DNA from: Gammaproteobacteria bacterium
Lineage (GTDB): Bacteria; Pseudomonadota; Gammaproteobacteria; GRL18
Direction of reading: 5' to 3'
Length of the DNA stretch: 6,444 nt
Assembly: GCA_024511395.1 (NCBI GenBank)
Contig: JANELJ010000129.1
Coordinates: forward strand, 1-6,444
A program made the translations under genes and the position numbers. Below are positions 6,385 to 6,444 of this stretch, piece after piece; positions within the stretch are counted from its first letter, which is position 1; each line of letters starts with the position of its first letter. The notes below the pieces were generated by a model that saw only the letters and a program-made list of their open reading frames with translations, was not told the origin of the DNA and did not search any database.

Positions 6385-6444
6385 TTAATCCCACATTGAT
6401 CTGCTACCCCGCCTACTGTAACGCCTGAATTTTTTCAGCACACA
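6385..6444. other. Flank upstream of the transposase remnant, unassigned
   Basis: These 60 bases, read on the minus strand, should encode the missing N-terminal part of the transposase, but no frame gives the HUH domain. A 5-bp hairpin CTGAA-TTTT-TTCAG lies at 6425-6438. On the minus strand two GTAG tetramers occur close together (within 6405-6419), but no REP-type palindrome follows them. The segment may lie outside the element or be rearranged. Confidence 0.3.

Noticed and set aside
6405..6419. Two GTAG tetramers on the minus strand as REP elements served by the RAYT-like remnant
   Set aside because: No palindrome follows either GTAG, and no repeated unit is visible in the window.

Overview
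The window looks like chromosomal DNA of a moderately AT-leaning gammaproteobacterium. The main evidence is gene order. A twitching-motility ATPase gene (pilT, minus strand) is divergent from a plus-strand cluster yggS-proC-yggT, the arrangement known from Pseudomonas and relatives. The proteins look gammaproteobacterial, but I cannot name a genus from sequence alone.

Layout: positions 1-66 are a short leftover downstream of pilT with nothing recognisable. pilT fills 67-1071 on the minus strand. A 131-base divergent intergenic region follows, then yggS (PLP homeostasis), proC (last step of proline synthesis) and yggT (integral membrane protein) on the plus strand. The 200-base gap between proC and yggT holds a long imperfect inverted repeat (2832-2922) that could fold into a 31-position stem. 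After yggT, an AT-rich gap of 137 bases leads into a dynamin-type GTPase gene (3684-5270) and, 6 bases on, dtd (D-aminoacyl-tRNA deacylase). Seventeen bases after dtd begins a lipoprotein gene that is broken after about 31-36 codons. Its continuation is replaced by the minus-strand C-terminal remnant of a Y1/RAYT-like transposase, which runs almost to the window end.

How the genes fit together: pilT powers pilus retraction. yggS and proC are linked metabolically only loosely (PLP supply, proline). yggT is a membrane protein of uncertain role that often travels with them. The GTPase and dtd are probably cotranscribed. The right end, from about 5.8 kb, is decayed mobile DNA.

I do not see a complete new defence, mobile or biosynthetic system here. 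The points most worth a second look are the proC-yggT hairpin, the lipoprotein/transposase junction, and the short dynamin-like GTPase next to dtd.
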